Origin: Azonexus sp.
Lineage (GTDB): Bacteria > Pseudomonadota > Gammaproteobacteria > Burkholderiales > Rhodocyclaceae
Direction of reading: 5' to 3'
DNA length: 35,879 nt
NCBI GenBank assembly: GCA_031260295.1
Contig: JAIRKE010000050.1
Coordinates: forward strand, 1-35,879
Below are positions 16,110-26,641 of the stretch, in pieces. Numbering within the stretch: position 1 is the stretch's first letter; each line of letters starts with the position of its first letter. The notes beneath the pieces were generated by a model. That model saw only the letters and a list, made by a program, of their open reading frames with translations. It searched no databases and had not been told where the DNA came from. The translations under genes were made by a program, and so were the position numbers.

Positions 16110-16544
16110 TTAACGCTCGAAAACCTCAATCCCCTGCCGACGCAGCCAATCGCGGTCGAGTTCCCAGCGCACGCTCTTGATGCCGGGCTGGGTCAGGACG
16201 ATGTTCTTGGCTTCGTCCTGCATCTGCCCGAGCAGGCGCTCGACGGCGATGAATTCCGGGTTGTTGGGATCCTTGACGTTGATGTTCGGGTAGAGGACAC
16301 CGAGCATGCGGAAGGCCGGAGCATCGAAATTGCGCGGCGTCGACATCACCGCCGTATCGCCTTCGACGCGCAGCACCTGAAATTGGTAGGGATAGCCGCG
16401 CAGCTGCTCGCTAGCCTGAGTAGCGATGATGTCGTTGAGTTCCCGGCTGCGCGCGTCCGGGCGGCGGATGGCCCAGTCGAGCGCGACCAGAAGCGCGATG
16501 GCGAGCAATATCCATTGCCAGGATTTGATTTGCCGGATAGGCAT
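16110..16544 (-). CDS. Hypothetical membrane-anchored protein, 144 aa
   Basis: I do not recognise a named family. The ATG at 16544 has a strong GGAGG eight bases upstream, which settles the start; a longer open frame extending to 16916 is antisense to the carbonic anhydrase gene. One membrane helix lies near the N-terminus (about 9-26, WQWILLAIALLVALDWAI). A small domain follows, with ASEQLRGYPYQFQVLRVEGD, a proline-asparagine turn (VKDPNNPEF) and a C-terminal basic segment, IKSVRWELDRDWLRRQGIE. The bulk is probably periplasmic. The gene ends 9 bases before the MazG-like gene. It faces the carbonic anhydrase gene across 111 bases, which must hold both promoters. Confidence 0.75.
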   Translation of the reverse strand: MPIRQIKSWQWILLAIALLVALDWAIRRPDARSRELNDIIATQASEQLRGYPYQFQVLRVEGDTAVMSTPRNFDAPAFRMLGVLYPNINVKDPNNPEFIAVERLLGQMQDEAKNIVLTQPGIKSVRWELDRDWLRRQGIEVFER

Positions 16545-16655
16545 GAAACCTCCATCGGATAGGGAGCCGCCCCGCGGACAGCCGGCACAGCGTAACATGG
16601 GCCGCCCGGCCACAATGCGGAAAACGGCGGCCGGCCCATTTACCAAGGAGACGCA

Positions 16656-17177
16656 ATGCCCCTGTTCAAGCTCGGCGACAAAGCACCGCAACTCGGCGCC
16701 CATGTCTGGGTCGCCCCCAACGCCACGGTGATCGGCGACATCCGCCTCGGCGCCAATGCCTCGGTGTGGTGGAACGCCATCCTGCGCGGCGACAACGATC
16801 CGATCCACATCGGCGACAACAGCAATATCCAGGATGGTTCGATGTTGCACACCGACGAGGGCGTGCCGATGCACATCGGCGCCAACGTCACCGTCGGCCA
16901 CCTGGTCACGCTGCACGGCTGCACGGTCGGCGATGGCAGCCTGATCGGCATCGGCTCGGTGATTCTCAACTGGGCCGTGATCGGCAAGGAGAGCCTCGTC
17001 GGCGCCAACACCTTGATCTCGGAAGGCAAGGTGTTTCCCGAGCGCTCGCTGATCGTCGGTTCGCCGGGCAAGGTGGTGCGCCAGTTAACCGATGAGGAAG
17101 TAGCCCGGCTGCGGGCCTCGGCGGCGCATTACGTGGCCAACGCCGCCCGCTACCGCGACACGCTGATGCCGCTGTAA
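16656..17177 (+). CDS. Gamma-carbonic anhydrase family protein (YrdA-like)
   Basis: This 173-residue left-handed beta-helix protein carries hexapeptide repeats (VIGDIRLGANASVWWNAI, IHIGDNSNIQDGS, MHIGANVTVGH, IGIGSVILN). The three metal ligands of gamma-class carbonic anhydrases are in place: H65 (MLHTDEG), H82 (VGHLV) and H87 (TLHGC). The WWNAILRGDNDPI segment is typical of the YrdA/CaiE-like group. The family forms trimers with metal sites at subunit interfaces; several members show little carbonic anhydrase activity, so the reaction is uncertain. The start at 16656 follows AAGGAGA. A hairpin directly after the stop separates it from convergent fliW. Confidence 0.92.
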   Translation: MPLFKLGDKAPQLGAHVWVAPNATVIGDIRLGANASVWWNAILRGDNDPIHIGDNSNIQDGSMLHTDEGVPMHIGANVTVGHLVTLHGCTVGDGSLIGIGSVILNWAVIGKESLVGANTLISEGKVFPERSLIVGSPGKVVRQLTDEEVARLRASAAHYVANAARYRDTLMPL

Positions 17178-17179
17178 AC

Positions 17180-17209
17180 GACAACGCGGGGCCGCAGCCC
17201 CGCGTTGTC
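17180..17209. terminator. Bidirectional hairpin between gamma-carbonic anhydrase and fliW
   Basis: GACAACGCGGGGC (17180-17192) and its exact reverse complement (17197-17209) enclose CGCA. The 13-bp GC-rich stem starts three bases after the carbonic anhydrase stop, with the convergent fliW stop 17 bases beyond. The position supports a shared terminator, although no T-tract follows. Confidence 0.65.
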
Positions 17210-17226
17210 CGCTACTTGGCGGCGAC

Positions 17227-17664
17227 TCAGACAGCGCTGACGAGATTCGACAGCGTGACGTTCGGGCGGAAATTTTCCATGACCTTCTGCAGGCCGATCC
17301 GTGCCCGCAGGTTGATGACCAGCGGCGCCCGCAGGTTGGGGACGATGTCGGCCTTGCCGTCGACTTCCTTCTTGTACAGCACCTGCATCACCACCACGTC
17401 GTCGGCGGCCGGCCACTGTAGCAGCGACGATTCGGCATCGCTCAATTGCAGCTCGTAATGGAAGCCGAGGGTGGTCGGGTCGACGATTTGCAAGGCCAGC
17501 CCCGGTTCGTCAAGCGATTGCAGCGTGAAACTGGTGCCTTGCGCGTCTTCCTGAATCAGCGTGTAGCGCCGGGATTTCTCGAAGGCCACTAGGCCATTCG
17601 GAAAGGTGATGATCCTCTCAGAATCGACCTCGATGCTGCCAAACAGATAAGTATCGATTTTCAT
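17227..17664 (-). CDS. fliW: Flagellar assembly factor FliW
   Basis: FliW binds flagellin and relieves or allosterically controls CsrA repression, linking flagellin level to its translation. The 145-residue product starts [29 protein letters not shown], the family's N-terminal pattern. [18 protein letters not shown] follows, and the C-terminal half has [23 protein letters not shown] about eight bases before the ATG at 17664 decides the start; an upstream GTG or CTG extension is not needed. The length is normal. No flagellar gene and no csrA is in the window, so it is isolated here from its usual partners. It faces tex across 113 bases. Confidence 0.92.
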   Translation of the reverse strand: MKIDTYLFGSIEVDSERIITFPNGLVAFEKSRRYTLIQEDAQGTSFTLQSLDEPGLALQIVDPTTLGFHYELQLSDAESSLLQWPAADDVVVMQVLYKKEVDGKADIVPNLRAPLVINLRARIGLQKVMENFRPNVTLSNLVSAV

Positions 17665-17777
17665 GCCACTTCTCCTCATGTGATCAGCGTGCCGGCCATG
17701 CTACACCAATACCCCGGCGGTTGTAATTTACTTCGCAACTGCGGCATCATTCACCCCTTTTTGCCGCGCCGTCCGTC

Positions 17778-20093
<2,316 letters not shown>

Positions 20094-20166
20094 GCCGGGC
20101 CGCAGCGGCCATTGCAGCGGCTGATCGGCAAACGCTTTTTGCTGGAATAGCCAGCGTAGCCCGCGA

Positions 20167-21477
20167 TCACTGATTGAATCGGGTGCTCTGGTCGAGGTCG
20201 ATCACCGCATCGGCTGTGCGCAAAAGCGTCGCGATGTCGTCGCGCAATTCGCTCAATCGTGCGTGCGCGGTGGCCGGCTCGAAAAAGTTGGGCGGGCGAA
20301 GAAAGTCACGGCTGCCCGTGGCCAGGGCCATGACGATCCGGTTGTCTTGCACCAGCACGGCCGGCGCCCCCAGGCGCTGCGCCAGGGCCTTGAAGCGTTC
20401 CATGAAAGCCGGCGTCAGTAGCGCGCGCGACGAGATTTGATCCGTGGCATGAACCTGATAGGTCCTTGCGAACGCGGGGTCTTCCAGATGCACGGATTGC
20501 AGCGGCGCCGATGGCAGCGCGCCATCACGCCAGCGCTCAGCGAATTGACCGAACACGCCTTGCTTGGGCGTAACGATGGTGATGCCGCGCAGGCCCCGCG
20601 GCAACGTAAGGGTGACGACCAGACCCGCGAAGACGGGGTGGCTTCCCCCTTGTGAAGAAATCAGACGCAACTCGGAGATCGATAACGGCAAACCGCGGTA
20701 GTCGCCGTGGATTTCATCGCCCGCGCCGGAAGAATCCCATCGCGGGAACAGACGATAACGCCTGAACTCATCCAGCGGCGGTTGCGCGGGCCGCCGCCAG
20801 GCAAGCGTACCAAAGCCGGCCAGCAGCTTTGGCAGCACGCGCTGGAGGTAGAGATTGCCGTAAATGCTGTCGAGACCAAAGTATTTCAGCGCCGCCGGGC
20901 CGTAGCCAACGAGCGCCCCCAGAACCGCACCGAAGGCAATGGATAGCAACAAACCGATGACGGAATACGCGCCGCCGAAGATGAACCACAGCAAGCCCAC
21001 AACAGCGCCGACCCAGGCAAACTGGGGATGTGGAGCGGGAATCCGGCTGCGGGTCTGTTGCCGCACGGCTTCCAGTTCAGCGAGGATTTGGCCGAGTTCG
21101 GCGTCGGACTCGCCGGCCGCGCTACCAAGATCCGCGCCGGCCTGTTCCTGTAGACGAAGAAACGGCCACATCACGAATGCCGGCAGCAGCACGATCAATA
21201 CCACCAGCAGCCCCGAAAAAAGGCCACCGAAGATACCATTGAGCCACCCTTCCAGCCCCGGCTCCTGCTGGATCGCAGAGGCAATAACTCCAAACCAGAC
21301 GAGCAGCCCAAGCAGTAGCGCCGCGCCGACCCAGAGCATGCCCCATTTTTTTGCGCCCGCAGCACCCCGAGTGCCGGCATTCGGGTGCTCGGCCAGGTAG
21401 CGCCCACGCGCTTGCGCTTTCAGCAGGATCTCGGGTAAGCCAGCGCTCGGGCGGGGGGCTTTGCGTTCTTCGCCCAT
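20167..21477 (-). CDS. DUF3137 domain membrane protein
   Basis: This 436-residue protein has two N-terminal membrane helices (about 48-68, LWVGAALLLGLLVWFGVIA; about 83-108) and another pair near 153-190 (FAWVGAVVGLLWFIFGGAYSVIGLLLSIAFG). A C-terminal DUF3137-type domain follows: RYRLFPRWDSSGAGDEIHGDYRGLPLSISE, then VVTLTLPRGLRGITIVTPK, FARTYQVHATDQ and VLVQDNRIVMAL. The ATG at 21477 is preceded by GATGAGG. It is the last gene of an operon, 14 bases after lemA. DUF3137 genes are commonly found next to lemA. The biochemical role is unknown. The soluble domain faces the cytosol if the N-terminus is cytosolic and the four helices are all real. Confidence 0.85.
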   Translation of the reverse strand: MGEERKAPRPSAGLPEILLKAQARGRYLAEHPNAGTRGAAGAKKWGMLWVGAALLLGLLVWFGVIASAIQQEPGLEGWLNGIFGGLFSGLLVVLIVLLPAFVMWPFLRLQEQAGADLGSAAGESDAELGQILAELEAVRQQTRSRIPAPHPQFAWVGAVVGLLWFIFGGAYSVIGLLLSIAFGAVLGALVGYGPAALKYFGLDSIYGNLYLQRVLPKLLAGFGTLAWRRPAQPPLDEFRRYRLFPRWDSSGAGDEIHGDYRGLPLSISELRLISSQGGSHPVFAGLVVTLTLPRGLRGITIVTPKQGVFGQFAERWRDGALPSAPLQSVHLEDPAFARTYQVHATDQISSRALLTPAFMERFKALAQRLGAPAVLVQDNRIVMALATGSRDFLRPPNFFEPATAHARLSELRDDIATLLRTADAVIDLDQSTRFNQ

Positions 21478-21491
21478 GGCGCCTCATCTGC

Positions 21492-22064
21492 TCACAAATG
21501 ATCGGCGGCGTTCACGGGAGCCTTGTCCGCGGCAGGCGCTTCAAAAAACGGCGGCATGTGAATCACGCCGGCCAGCGGTGCGATCAACATGCCGGGAAAA
21601 ATCCGGCAGGCATTGCGCAGATCGGTCACGGAGGCGTTGTAAAAACGCCGGGCGGCGGCGACGTTGGTTTCCACTTCCTGATAGGTAGCCTGGGCGCGCG
21701 TCATCAGCGCATCGCTCTTGAGTTCGGGATAGTTCTCGGCCACCGCGAACAGGCGCCCGAGGCCGGCCGAAAGCTGGTTTTCGGCGCCGAACTTCTCGGC
21801 CATCGCCCGGGGATCGGCGCCGCTGAGTTTTCCCTGAGCGGCGCTGCGCAGGCGCGCGATACCTTCCAGCAACTCTTTTTCATGCGCCAGAAAACGCTTG
21901 GCGATTTCGAGCACGTTCGGCACCAGATCGTGCCGTTGCGCCAGTTGCACGTCGATGTCCGACAGCGCCTGGTCCACCTGGTTCTTGCGTTTGACGATTG
22001 CCACGTACCACGCAAACAACGCGGCGACGACCAGCGCGATGATGACGAGCATTCCGGCATTCAT
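21492..22064 (-). CDS. lemA: LemA family protein
   Basis: This 190-residue LemA protein has one N-terminal membrane helix (about 4-23, GMLVIIALVVAALFAWYVAI) and a helical bundle carrying the family core: KRKNQVDQALSDIDVQLAQRHDLVPNVLEI, the spaced glutamates, AENYPELKSD, and the closing RRFYNASVTDLRNACRIFPGMLIA. Strong purine-rich AGAGAAGAGAG precedes the ATG at 22064. The C-terminus ends in a short alanine-rich tail. LemA proteins are membrane-anchored with unknown biochemistry. It is the middle gene of the operon, 38 bases after the OmpA-like gene and 14 before DUF3137. Confidence 0.93.
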   Translation of the reverse strand: MNAGMLVIIALVVAALFAWYVAIVKRKNQVDQALSDIDVQLAQRHDLVPNVLEIAKRFLAHEKELLEGIARLRSAAQGKLSGADPRAMAEKFGAENQLSAGLGRLFAVAENYPELKSDALMTRAQATYQEVETNVAAARRFYNASVTDLRNACRIFPGMLIAPLAGVIHMPPFFEAPAADKAPVNAADHL

Positions 22065-22102
22065 GCGAACTCTCTTCTCTTTCCTTTCGATTTACCTTGA
22101 GC

Positions 22103-23146
22103 CTACATCCGCACCAGTTCCACGCGCCGGTTCTTGGCGCGTCCTTCCTCGCTGTCGTTACCTGCCACCGGCTCGGATGCGCCCGCGCCGCGCGAGGCAA
22201 AACGCTTGGCGTCGATGCCCGTTTGCGCAAGCGCGCGGATCACCGACGCGGCGCGGCGGTTGGACAAATCCTTGTTGTGCGCCTCGTTGCCCGTCGAATC
22301 GGTATGCCCCACCACTTGCAAACGCAGTTGCGGGTTGCTCTTCATCAACTTGCCGATTTCATCGAGTGTGGGTTTCGATTCAGGCTTGATCGTGTCTTTG
22401 TCGGTATCGAAATAGATGCCGTAGAGGTTGACACGGCCCGTGGCGTCCAGGCTCTTTTGCATGGCCGAGGCATCGACGAAGGCGATCTTGTCGGCGTCCA
22501 TCGCCTTGCTCTCGACCACAGCCACGAAAGCGCGGCTGGTGTCACGATCACATATGACCAAGCCCACATGCGTCTTCCCCTCGCTGGCCGCGCGTTTGGC
22601 GAGCAGATAGCGCGTGCTTCCATCCTCGCACGCATAACCTATCCCGCCTGCGTTGAAAATCGAATCGCCATTTGGATCATCCCCATTCGGCCAGCGCGCA
22701 GCGTCATGGATTGCGCTCGCGAGATGGAGCGCTCCCTTTTCGGTTTTGTCCGTATAGCACGAGCCGTTGGCTGTGCCGCAACTGGCCAGTATTTCAAAGC
22801 CCTTGGCCTTCAGGCTGCTCTCGTAATTGCGCTGCACTTCGAGCGTCGTGCGGCCCTCGGGCAGATCGTAGTAATAAAACGAGACATTGCCTTCCAGATG
22901 CAGCACATCGGGCGTGTCGGCTCTCCAGTCCAGCGGGATTTTGATCAGGTCAAGTTCATCGAACCTGGGCGCCTGGTGAAAGATCAGCTTCGATCCCTCG
23001 TACCGCCCCACCAGTGGATGATCCTTGTCGGGCGGCGCAGCGGGTTTGGCCGCGTAGCCGGGCGCGGCGAAGGCGAGCGTTGCGGCAACCAACGCAATGC
23101 CCTGGACGATCTTGCGGAAAAACGAAAACCGGATGGCTTGATTCAT
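22103..23146 (-). CDS. OmpA family protein with an N-terminal DUF4892-like domain
   Basis: This 347-residue exported protein has a signal peptide at 1-32 (charged MNQAIRFSFFRK, hydrophobic GIALVAATLAFAAPG, YAA cleavage). The N-terminal domain (about 40-210: HPLVGRYEGSKLIFHQAPRF, GNVSFYYYDLPEGRTTLEV, EILASCG, YLLAKR) resembles DUF4892, which is often joined to OmpA. The C-terminal OmpA peptidoglycan-binding domain (about 230-347) has NLYGIYFDTDKDTIKPES, VVGHTDSTGNEAHNKDLSNR and KNRRVELVRM, with the D and R positions that grip diaminopimelate. The ATG at 23146 has GGAAAGAG upstream. An open frame continues upstream over the old yellow enzyme gene, but it is antisense noise. It heads the lemA/DUF3137 operon. 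Confidence 0.88.
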   Translation of the reverse strand: MNQAIRFSFFRKIVQGIALVAATLAFAAPGYAAKPAAPPDKDHPLVGRYEGSKLIFHQAPRFDELDLIKIPLDWRADTPDVLHLEGNVSFYYYDLPEGRTTLEVQRNYESSLKAKGFEILASCGTANGSCYTDKTEKGALHLASAIHDAARWPNGDDPNGDSIFNAGGIGYACEDGSTRYLLAKRAASEGKTHVGLVICDRDTSRAFVAVVESKAMDADKIAFVDASAMQKSLDATGRVNLYGIYFDTDKDTIKPESKPTLDEIGKLMKSNPQLRLQVVGHTDSTGNEAHNKDLSNRRAASVIRALAQTGIDAKRFASRGAGASEPVAGNDSEEGRAKNRRVELVRM

Positions 23147-23325
23147 GGCTCTTTCCAGGAAGTAAAGCAAAAATGGGGGCAAAGGGGGGTGCGACATCCA
23201 CGTCATAACCGGTGAATATATCCCTACGGTGCGCAACGCGTCCACACCCGGTCGCGGCCACGGAAGGCGCGGAAGAATTCGAGCGCCGAACGCCGACGCC
23301 CGCCTTTCCGGCCACGCCCGGACCT

Positions 23326-24399
23326 TCAGCGCCCGCTCGGCCGGGCCCGCAAATATTGCTTTGGCCAGGCCGCCTCGACGCCCAGCGCCTGCGCCGCCTG
23401 CAACGGCCAGAAGGGATTGCGCAGAATTTCGCGCCCGACCAGCACCAGATCGGCGCGGCCCTCGGCGAGAATGGCCTCGGCCTGCGCCGGCTCGGTAATC
23501 AGGCCGACGGCGGCGACCGGCAACCCGGCCTCCGTCCGAACGCGCGTGGCGAAAGGCACCTGGAAACCCGGCCCGGCGGGAATTTTGGCACTGGCCACCA
23601 GGCCGCCGGTCGATACATCGACCAGATCGACGCCATCCGTTTTCAGCAGGCGGCACAGTTCGACCGTCTGCTCGGCATCCCAGCCGCCGTCGACCCAGTC
23701 GGTTGCGGACAGGCGGATCAGCAGCGGCAGCCTGTCCGGCCATTCGGCGCGCACGGCGGTGGCCACTTGGCGCGTCAGCCGGATGCGATTGGCGAAGCTG
23801 CCGCCGTAGTCGTCGTCGCGTCGGTTGGCCAGCGGCGACAGGAACTGGTGCAGCAGGTAGCCGTGCGCGGCATGAATCTCGACAGCCTGAAAACCGGCCT
23901 GGTGGGCCCGCCGGGCGGCGGCAACGAAAGCCCGCACGACGCGGGAAATACCCTCCCGGTCGAGGGCTCGCGGCTCGACATAGCCCTCGAAAGCGATAGC
24001 CGACGGAGCGACGGTCGTCCAGCCGCCCTCTTCCGCCGCCAAGCTTCGTTGCGCCTCCCAGCCGAGACCGATGCCGGCCTTGCGCCCGGCATGGCCGATC
24101 TGGATGGCGGGAACACCGCCCTGGCTGGCGATCAGCCGGGCAACGCGGGCCAGCGGCTCGATCTGAGCGTCGTCCCACAAGCCGAGATCGCCCCGGCTGA
24201 TGCGCCCTTCCGGCAACACGGCAGTCGCCTCGACAATGACCAGCCCGGCGCCGCCAACGGCGCGGCTGCCGTAATGCTGCAAGTGCCAGTCGGTCGCTAG
24301 GCCGCCGTCGCCGGCCGAATACTGGCACATCGGCGGAATACCGATACGGTTGGGCAGGATCACGGTGCGCAGTTGCAAGGGGCTGAACAGGACAGACAT
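23326..24399 (-). CDS. namA: NADH:flavin oxidoreductase, old yellow enzyme of the YqjM/NamA type
   Basis: This 357-residue FMN-dependent TIM-barrel enoate reductase is expected to use NADPH to reduce alpha,beta-unsaturated carbonyls and some nitro compounds. The YqjM-class hallmark is IGIPPMCQYSAGDG, with C25 tuning the flavin. IQIGHAGRKAGIG follows, and the substrate-binding pair is H176/H179 in EIHAAHGYLLHQFLSP. DDDYGGSFANRIRL and the C-terminal ADLVLVGREILRNPFWP bind phosphate and flavin. GGAG nine bases before the ATG at 24399 supports the start. It lies 180 bases upstream of the OmpA-like gene on the same strand, and its own upstream neighbour is the ion transporter, 100 bases away. The physiological substrate is unknown. 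Confidence 0.93.
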   Translation of the reverse strand: MSVLFSPLQLRTVILPNRIGIPPMCQYSAGDGGLATDWHLQHYGSRAVGGAGLVIVEATAVLPEGRISRGDLGLWDDAQIEPLARVARLIASQGGVPAIQIGHAGRKAGIGLGWEAQRSLAAEEGGWTTVAPSAIAFEGYVEPRALDREGISRVVRAFVAAARRAHQAGFQAVEIHAAHGYLLHQFLSPLANRRDDDYGGSFANRIRLTRQVATAVRAEWPDRLPLLIRLSATDWVDGGWDAEQTVELCRLLKTDGVDLVDVSTGGLVASAKIPAGPGFQVPFATRVRTEAGLPVAAVGLITEPAQAEAILAEGRADLVLVGREILRNPFWPLQAAQALGVEAAWPKQYLRARPSGR

Positions 24400-24502
24400 G
24401 GGAATCTCCGGGCGAGGATTGAGAAAAGAATGATACGGCGCGCAGCGGCTGTCAGAACGGGCCTAAATCGCCGGAAAGGCGGACTTTCCCGCGCTCAGTC
24501 GT

Positions 24503-25828
24503 CTACCCAGCCGGCGCCGCAACCACTGCCGGCGTCTCGGCCGGAACCGGCACCACCTGGTGGCCGGGATGCGGATGCCAGCCGAGCACGGCCAGCATCA
24601 CCGCGAAGCCGACGACGTAGGCAAGCGCCACATGCCATCCATGGCGCAGCCACCGCACCGCCGACTTGGCTTCCGGATACATGCTGGATAGCGCAACGCC
24701 GGCCGAGGAGCCAAACCACAGCATCGAGCCACCGAAGCCGACGGCATAGGCCAGGAAGCCCCAGTCGTAGCCGCCCTGGCGCAGTGCCAGCGCGGTCAGC
24801 GGAATGTTGTCGAACACCGCCGACACGAAGCCCAGCACCAAGGCCGACTCCCAGGAAGCCTTCGGCAGTTGCTCGACCGGCATCATCGACGCGCAGAGCA
24901 CCAGCGACAGCAGGAAGATCGAGCCCTTGACGGTATCCGGTAGCACTTCCCAGTCATGGCGGCGGACCGGGATGGTCAGGATGATCGCGACCCAGACGGC
25001 AACGCCGATGAAGGGGAAATGCTCGGCCAGCTCGGGAAAATTGATGTTGATGGCGACGTTGGTGGCGACCGCGAATACCAGCATGGTGGCGACGATGCCG
25101 ATGCGGCCCCAGTCGACGCGTGTGTGGGTGTGCGCATGCTTGATGATCGGCGAGTAGGCGTGCTGCTGCTTGGCGCCGAAGTAAGCGATGATCAACAAGG
25201 CCACGCCGGCCGCGACGTAGGCGTGAAAGACCTCGCCGGGACTGATACCGGCGATCCACATCATAGTCGTGGTCGTGTCGCCGACCACCGAGCCGGAACC
25301 GCCGGCGTTCGAGGCGGCGACGATGGCCGCCAGAAAACCGATATGCACCTTGCCGCGGAACAACTGGTGCGCCATCGCGCCGCCGATCAGTGCGGCGGCG
25401 ATGTTGTCGAGAAAACTGGAGATCACGAAGACCATGACCAGCATCACGAAGCCGCCCTTCCAATCGGCCGGTAGGAACTTCGGCAGGATCACCGGCACAT
25501 GGCTTTTCTCGAAATGCCGCGCCAGCAACGCGAAGCCAGTCAGCAGGCAGAACAGGTTGGCGATCGTCACCCACTCGTCGCCGAGGTGGCCGATAAAACC
25601 GGCCATGCCGAGGCCGCTCTTGAAGCCGGTAAACAGGATCTTGTACAGGCTGATCGTCACCAGCCCGGTCAACGCCACGGTCAGCGTGTGGTGGTGCAGC
25701 AGCGCGACGCCGAGCAGGATCAGCGCGAAGAGGATGAAATCGATGGGAATCCCGGCGGCCGAGGGAAAATCGCCGGCGGCACAGGCCGCCAAAGGCAAGA
25801 AGCAAAACAGAGCAAGGATGCGGCGCAT
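24503..25828 (-). CDS. Ion transporter superfamily protein (NhaD/citrate-transporter type antiporter)
   Basis: This 441-residue polytopic protein has about 12 helices. Diagnostic segments are SSFLDNIAAALIGGAMAHQL and AASNAGGSGSVVGDTTTTMMW in the first half and LGFVSAVFDNIPLTALAL in the second. These are the paired re-entrant DN-containing motifs of the IT superfamily, closest to NhaD Na+/H+ antiporters and annotated citrate transporters. The ATG at 25828 has GGAGAAAG before it. The first helix, RRILALFCFLPLAACAAG, resembles a cleavable signal, and LAAC even fits a lipobox; NhaD relatives have similar leaders. A histidine-rich loop, KHAHTHTRVD, is present. It starts 14 bases after nudC, so they are probably one unit. 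The substrate cannot be fixed from sequence. Confidence 0.85.
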   Translation of the reverse strand: MRRILALFCFLPLAACAAGDFPSAAGIPIDFILFALILLGVALLHHHTLTVALTGLVTISLYKILFTGFKSGLGMAGFIGHLGDEWVTIANLFCLLTGFALLARHFEKSHVPVILPKFLPADWKGGFVMLVMVFVISSFLDNIAAALIGGAMAHQLFRGKVHIGFLAAIVAASNAGGSGSVVGDTTTTMMWIAGISPGEVFHAYVAAGVALLIIAYFGAKQQHAYSPIIKHAHTHTRVDWGRIGIVATMLVFAVATNVAININFPELAEHFPFIGVAVWVAIILTIPVRRHDWEVLPDTVKGSIFLLSLVLCASMMPVEQLPKASWESALVLGFVSAVFDNIPLTALALRQGGYDWGFLAYAVGFGGSMLWFGSSAGVALSSMYPEAKSAVRWLRHGWHVALAYVVGFAVMLAVLGWHPHPGHQVVPVPAETPAVVAAPAG

Positions 25829-25842
25829 GGCTTTCTCCGGGG

Positions 25843-26637
25843 TCAAGGGGCCACTGGTGCGGCGGTTCCGATTTCATCCAGCGCCGCCTCGATCAGTCGG
25901 CGTGCGATGCTGACCGGCTCCGGTAAGAGCGGCAGCGCCTCGGGCGTGAACCAATCGGCGGCCTCGATCTCGCCTTGCTGCGGAGCGATGGCGCCACCGG
26001 CATAATCGGCCAGGAAGGCGATCATCAGCGAATCGGGAAACGGCCACGACTGGCTGGCGAAATAGCGCAGATTGGCAATCCCGATGCCGACTTCCTCGCG
26101 TACCTCGCGGATAACGCACTGCTCCAGCGTTTCGCCCGGCTCGACGAAGCCGGCCAGGGCGCTATACACGCCCGGCTTGAAACGCGAACTGCGGGCCAGC
26201 AGCAAGCGCCGGCCATCGCGCACCAGCACCATCACCGCCGGCGAAATACGTGGATAGGCAAGCAGGCCGCAGGCCGGGCAACGCATCGCCAGTTCGCCGT
26301 CCAGGCGCAGCGTCGGCGTGCCACAGCGGCCACAGAAGCGGTGATTGGCCTGCCAGTCGAGCAACTGTGTGGCCCGCCCGGCGACCGCGAAGGCTTTGCC
26401 GCCAGCCAGCGCGAACACGGCACGCAACGGTGTCGCCTCGCCACCCGGCAGATCGGGAAAACACTCGACATCAGCGGCTTGGCAAGGTCGCCCCAACCAC
26501 TCACCGACCGGTACGGCCGCTGTCGGGTCGGCGAAGGCCGACGGCAGCCCAGCGGGAAAGAAAACCTCGGCCGCCCGCCCGGGGAAAACCAGCACCTGTT
26601 GTTCGCAGCGCAAAATCCAGTAAACCGCTTGCTCCAT
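25843..26637 (-). CDS. nudC: NADH pyrophosphatase (NAD-capped RNA decapping Nudix hydrolase)
   Basis: NudC cleaves NADH and the NAD cap of RNA to the monophosphates. The product of about 264 residues has a zinc ribbon, FCGRCGTP to RCPACGLLAYP (four cysteines). A complete Nudix box follows, GFVEPGETLEQCVIREVREEVGI. Downstream is SQSWPFPDSLM, the NudC-specific SQPWPFPxS motif with serine in place of the first proline. The start is uncertain: ATG 26637 gives MEQAVYWILRCE, while ATG 26652 would overlap the end of the helicase gene. Either way the gene is tightly packed behind the helicase and before the transporter. Confidence 0.94.
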   Translation of the reverse strand: MEQAVYWILRCEQQVLVFPGRAAEVFFPAGLPSAFADPTAAVPVGEWLGRPCQAADVECFPDLPGGEATPLRAVFALAGGKAFAVAGRATQLLDWQANHRFCGRCGTPTLRLDGELAMRCPACGLLAYPRISPAVMVLVRDGRRLLLARSSRFKPGVYSALAGFVEPGETLEQCVIREVREEVGIGIANLRYFASQSWPFPDSLMIAFLADYAGGAIAPQQGEIEAADWFTPEALPLLPEPVSIARRLIEAALDEIGTAAPVAP

Positions 26638-26641
26638 ACCG

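Noticed and set aside
16545..16916. N-terminal extension of the 144-aa membrane-anchored protein
   Set aside because: The extension is antisense to the carbonic anhydrase gene; GGAGG before the ATG at 16544 fixes the start.
22103..24328. A 741-codon frame that would fuse an old-yellow-enzyme-like region to the OmpA protein
   Set aside because: The upstream part is namA read in the wrong frame. The OmpA-like protein has its own ATG, ribosome binding site and signal peptide at 23146.
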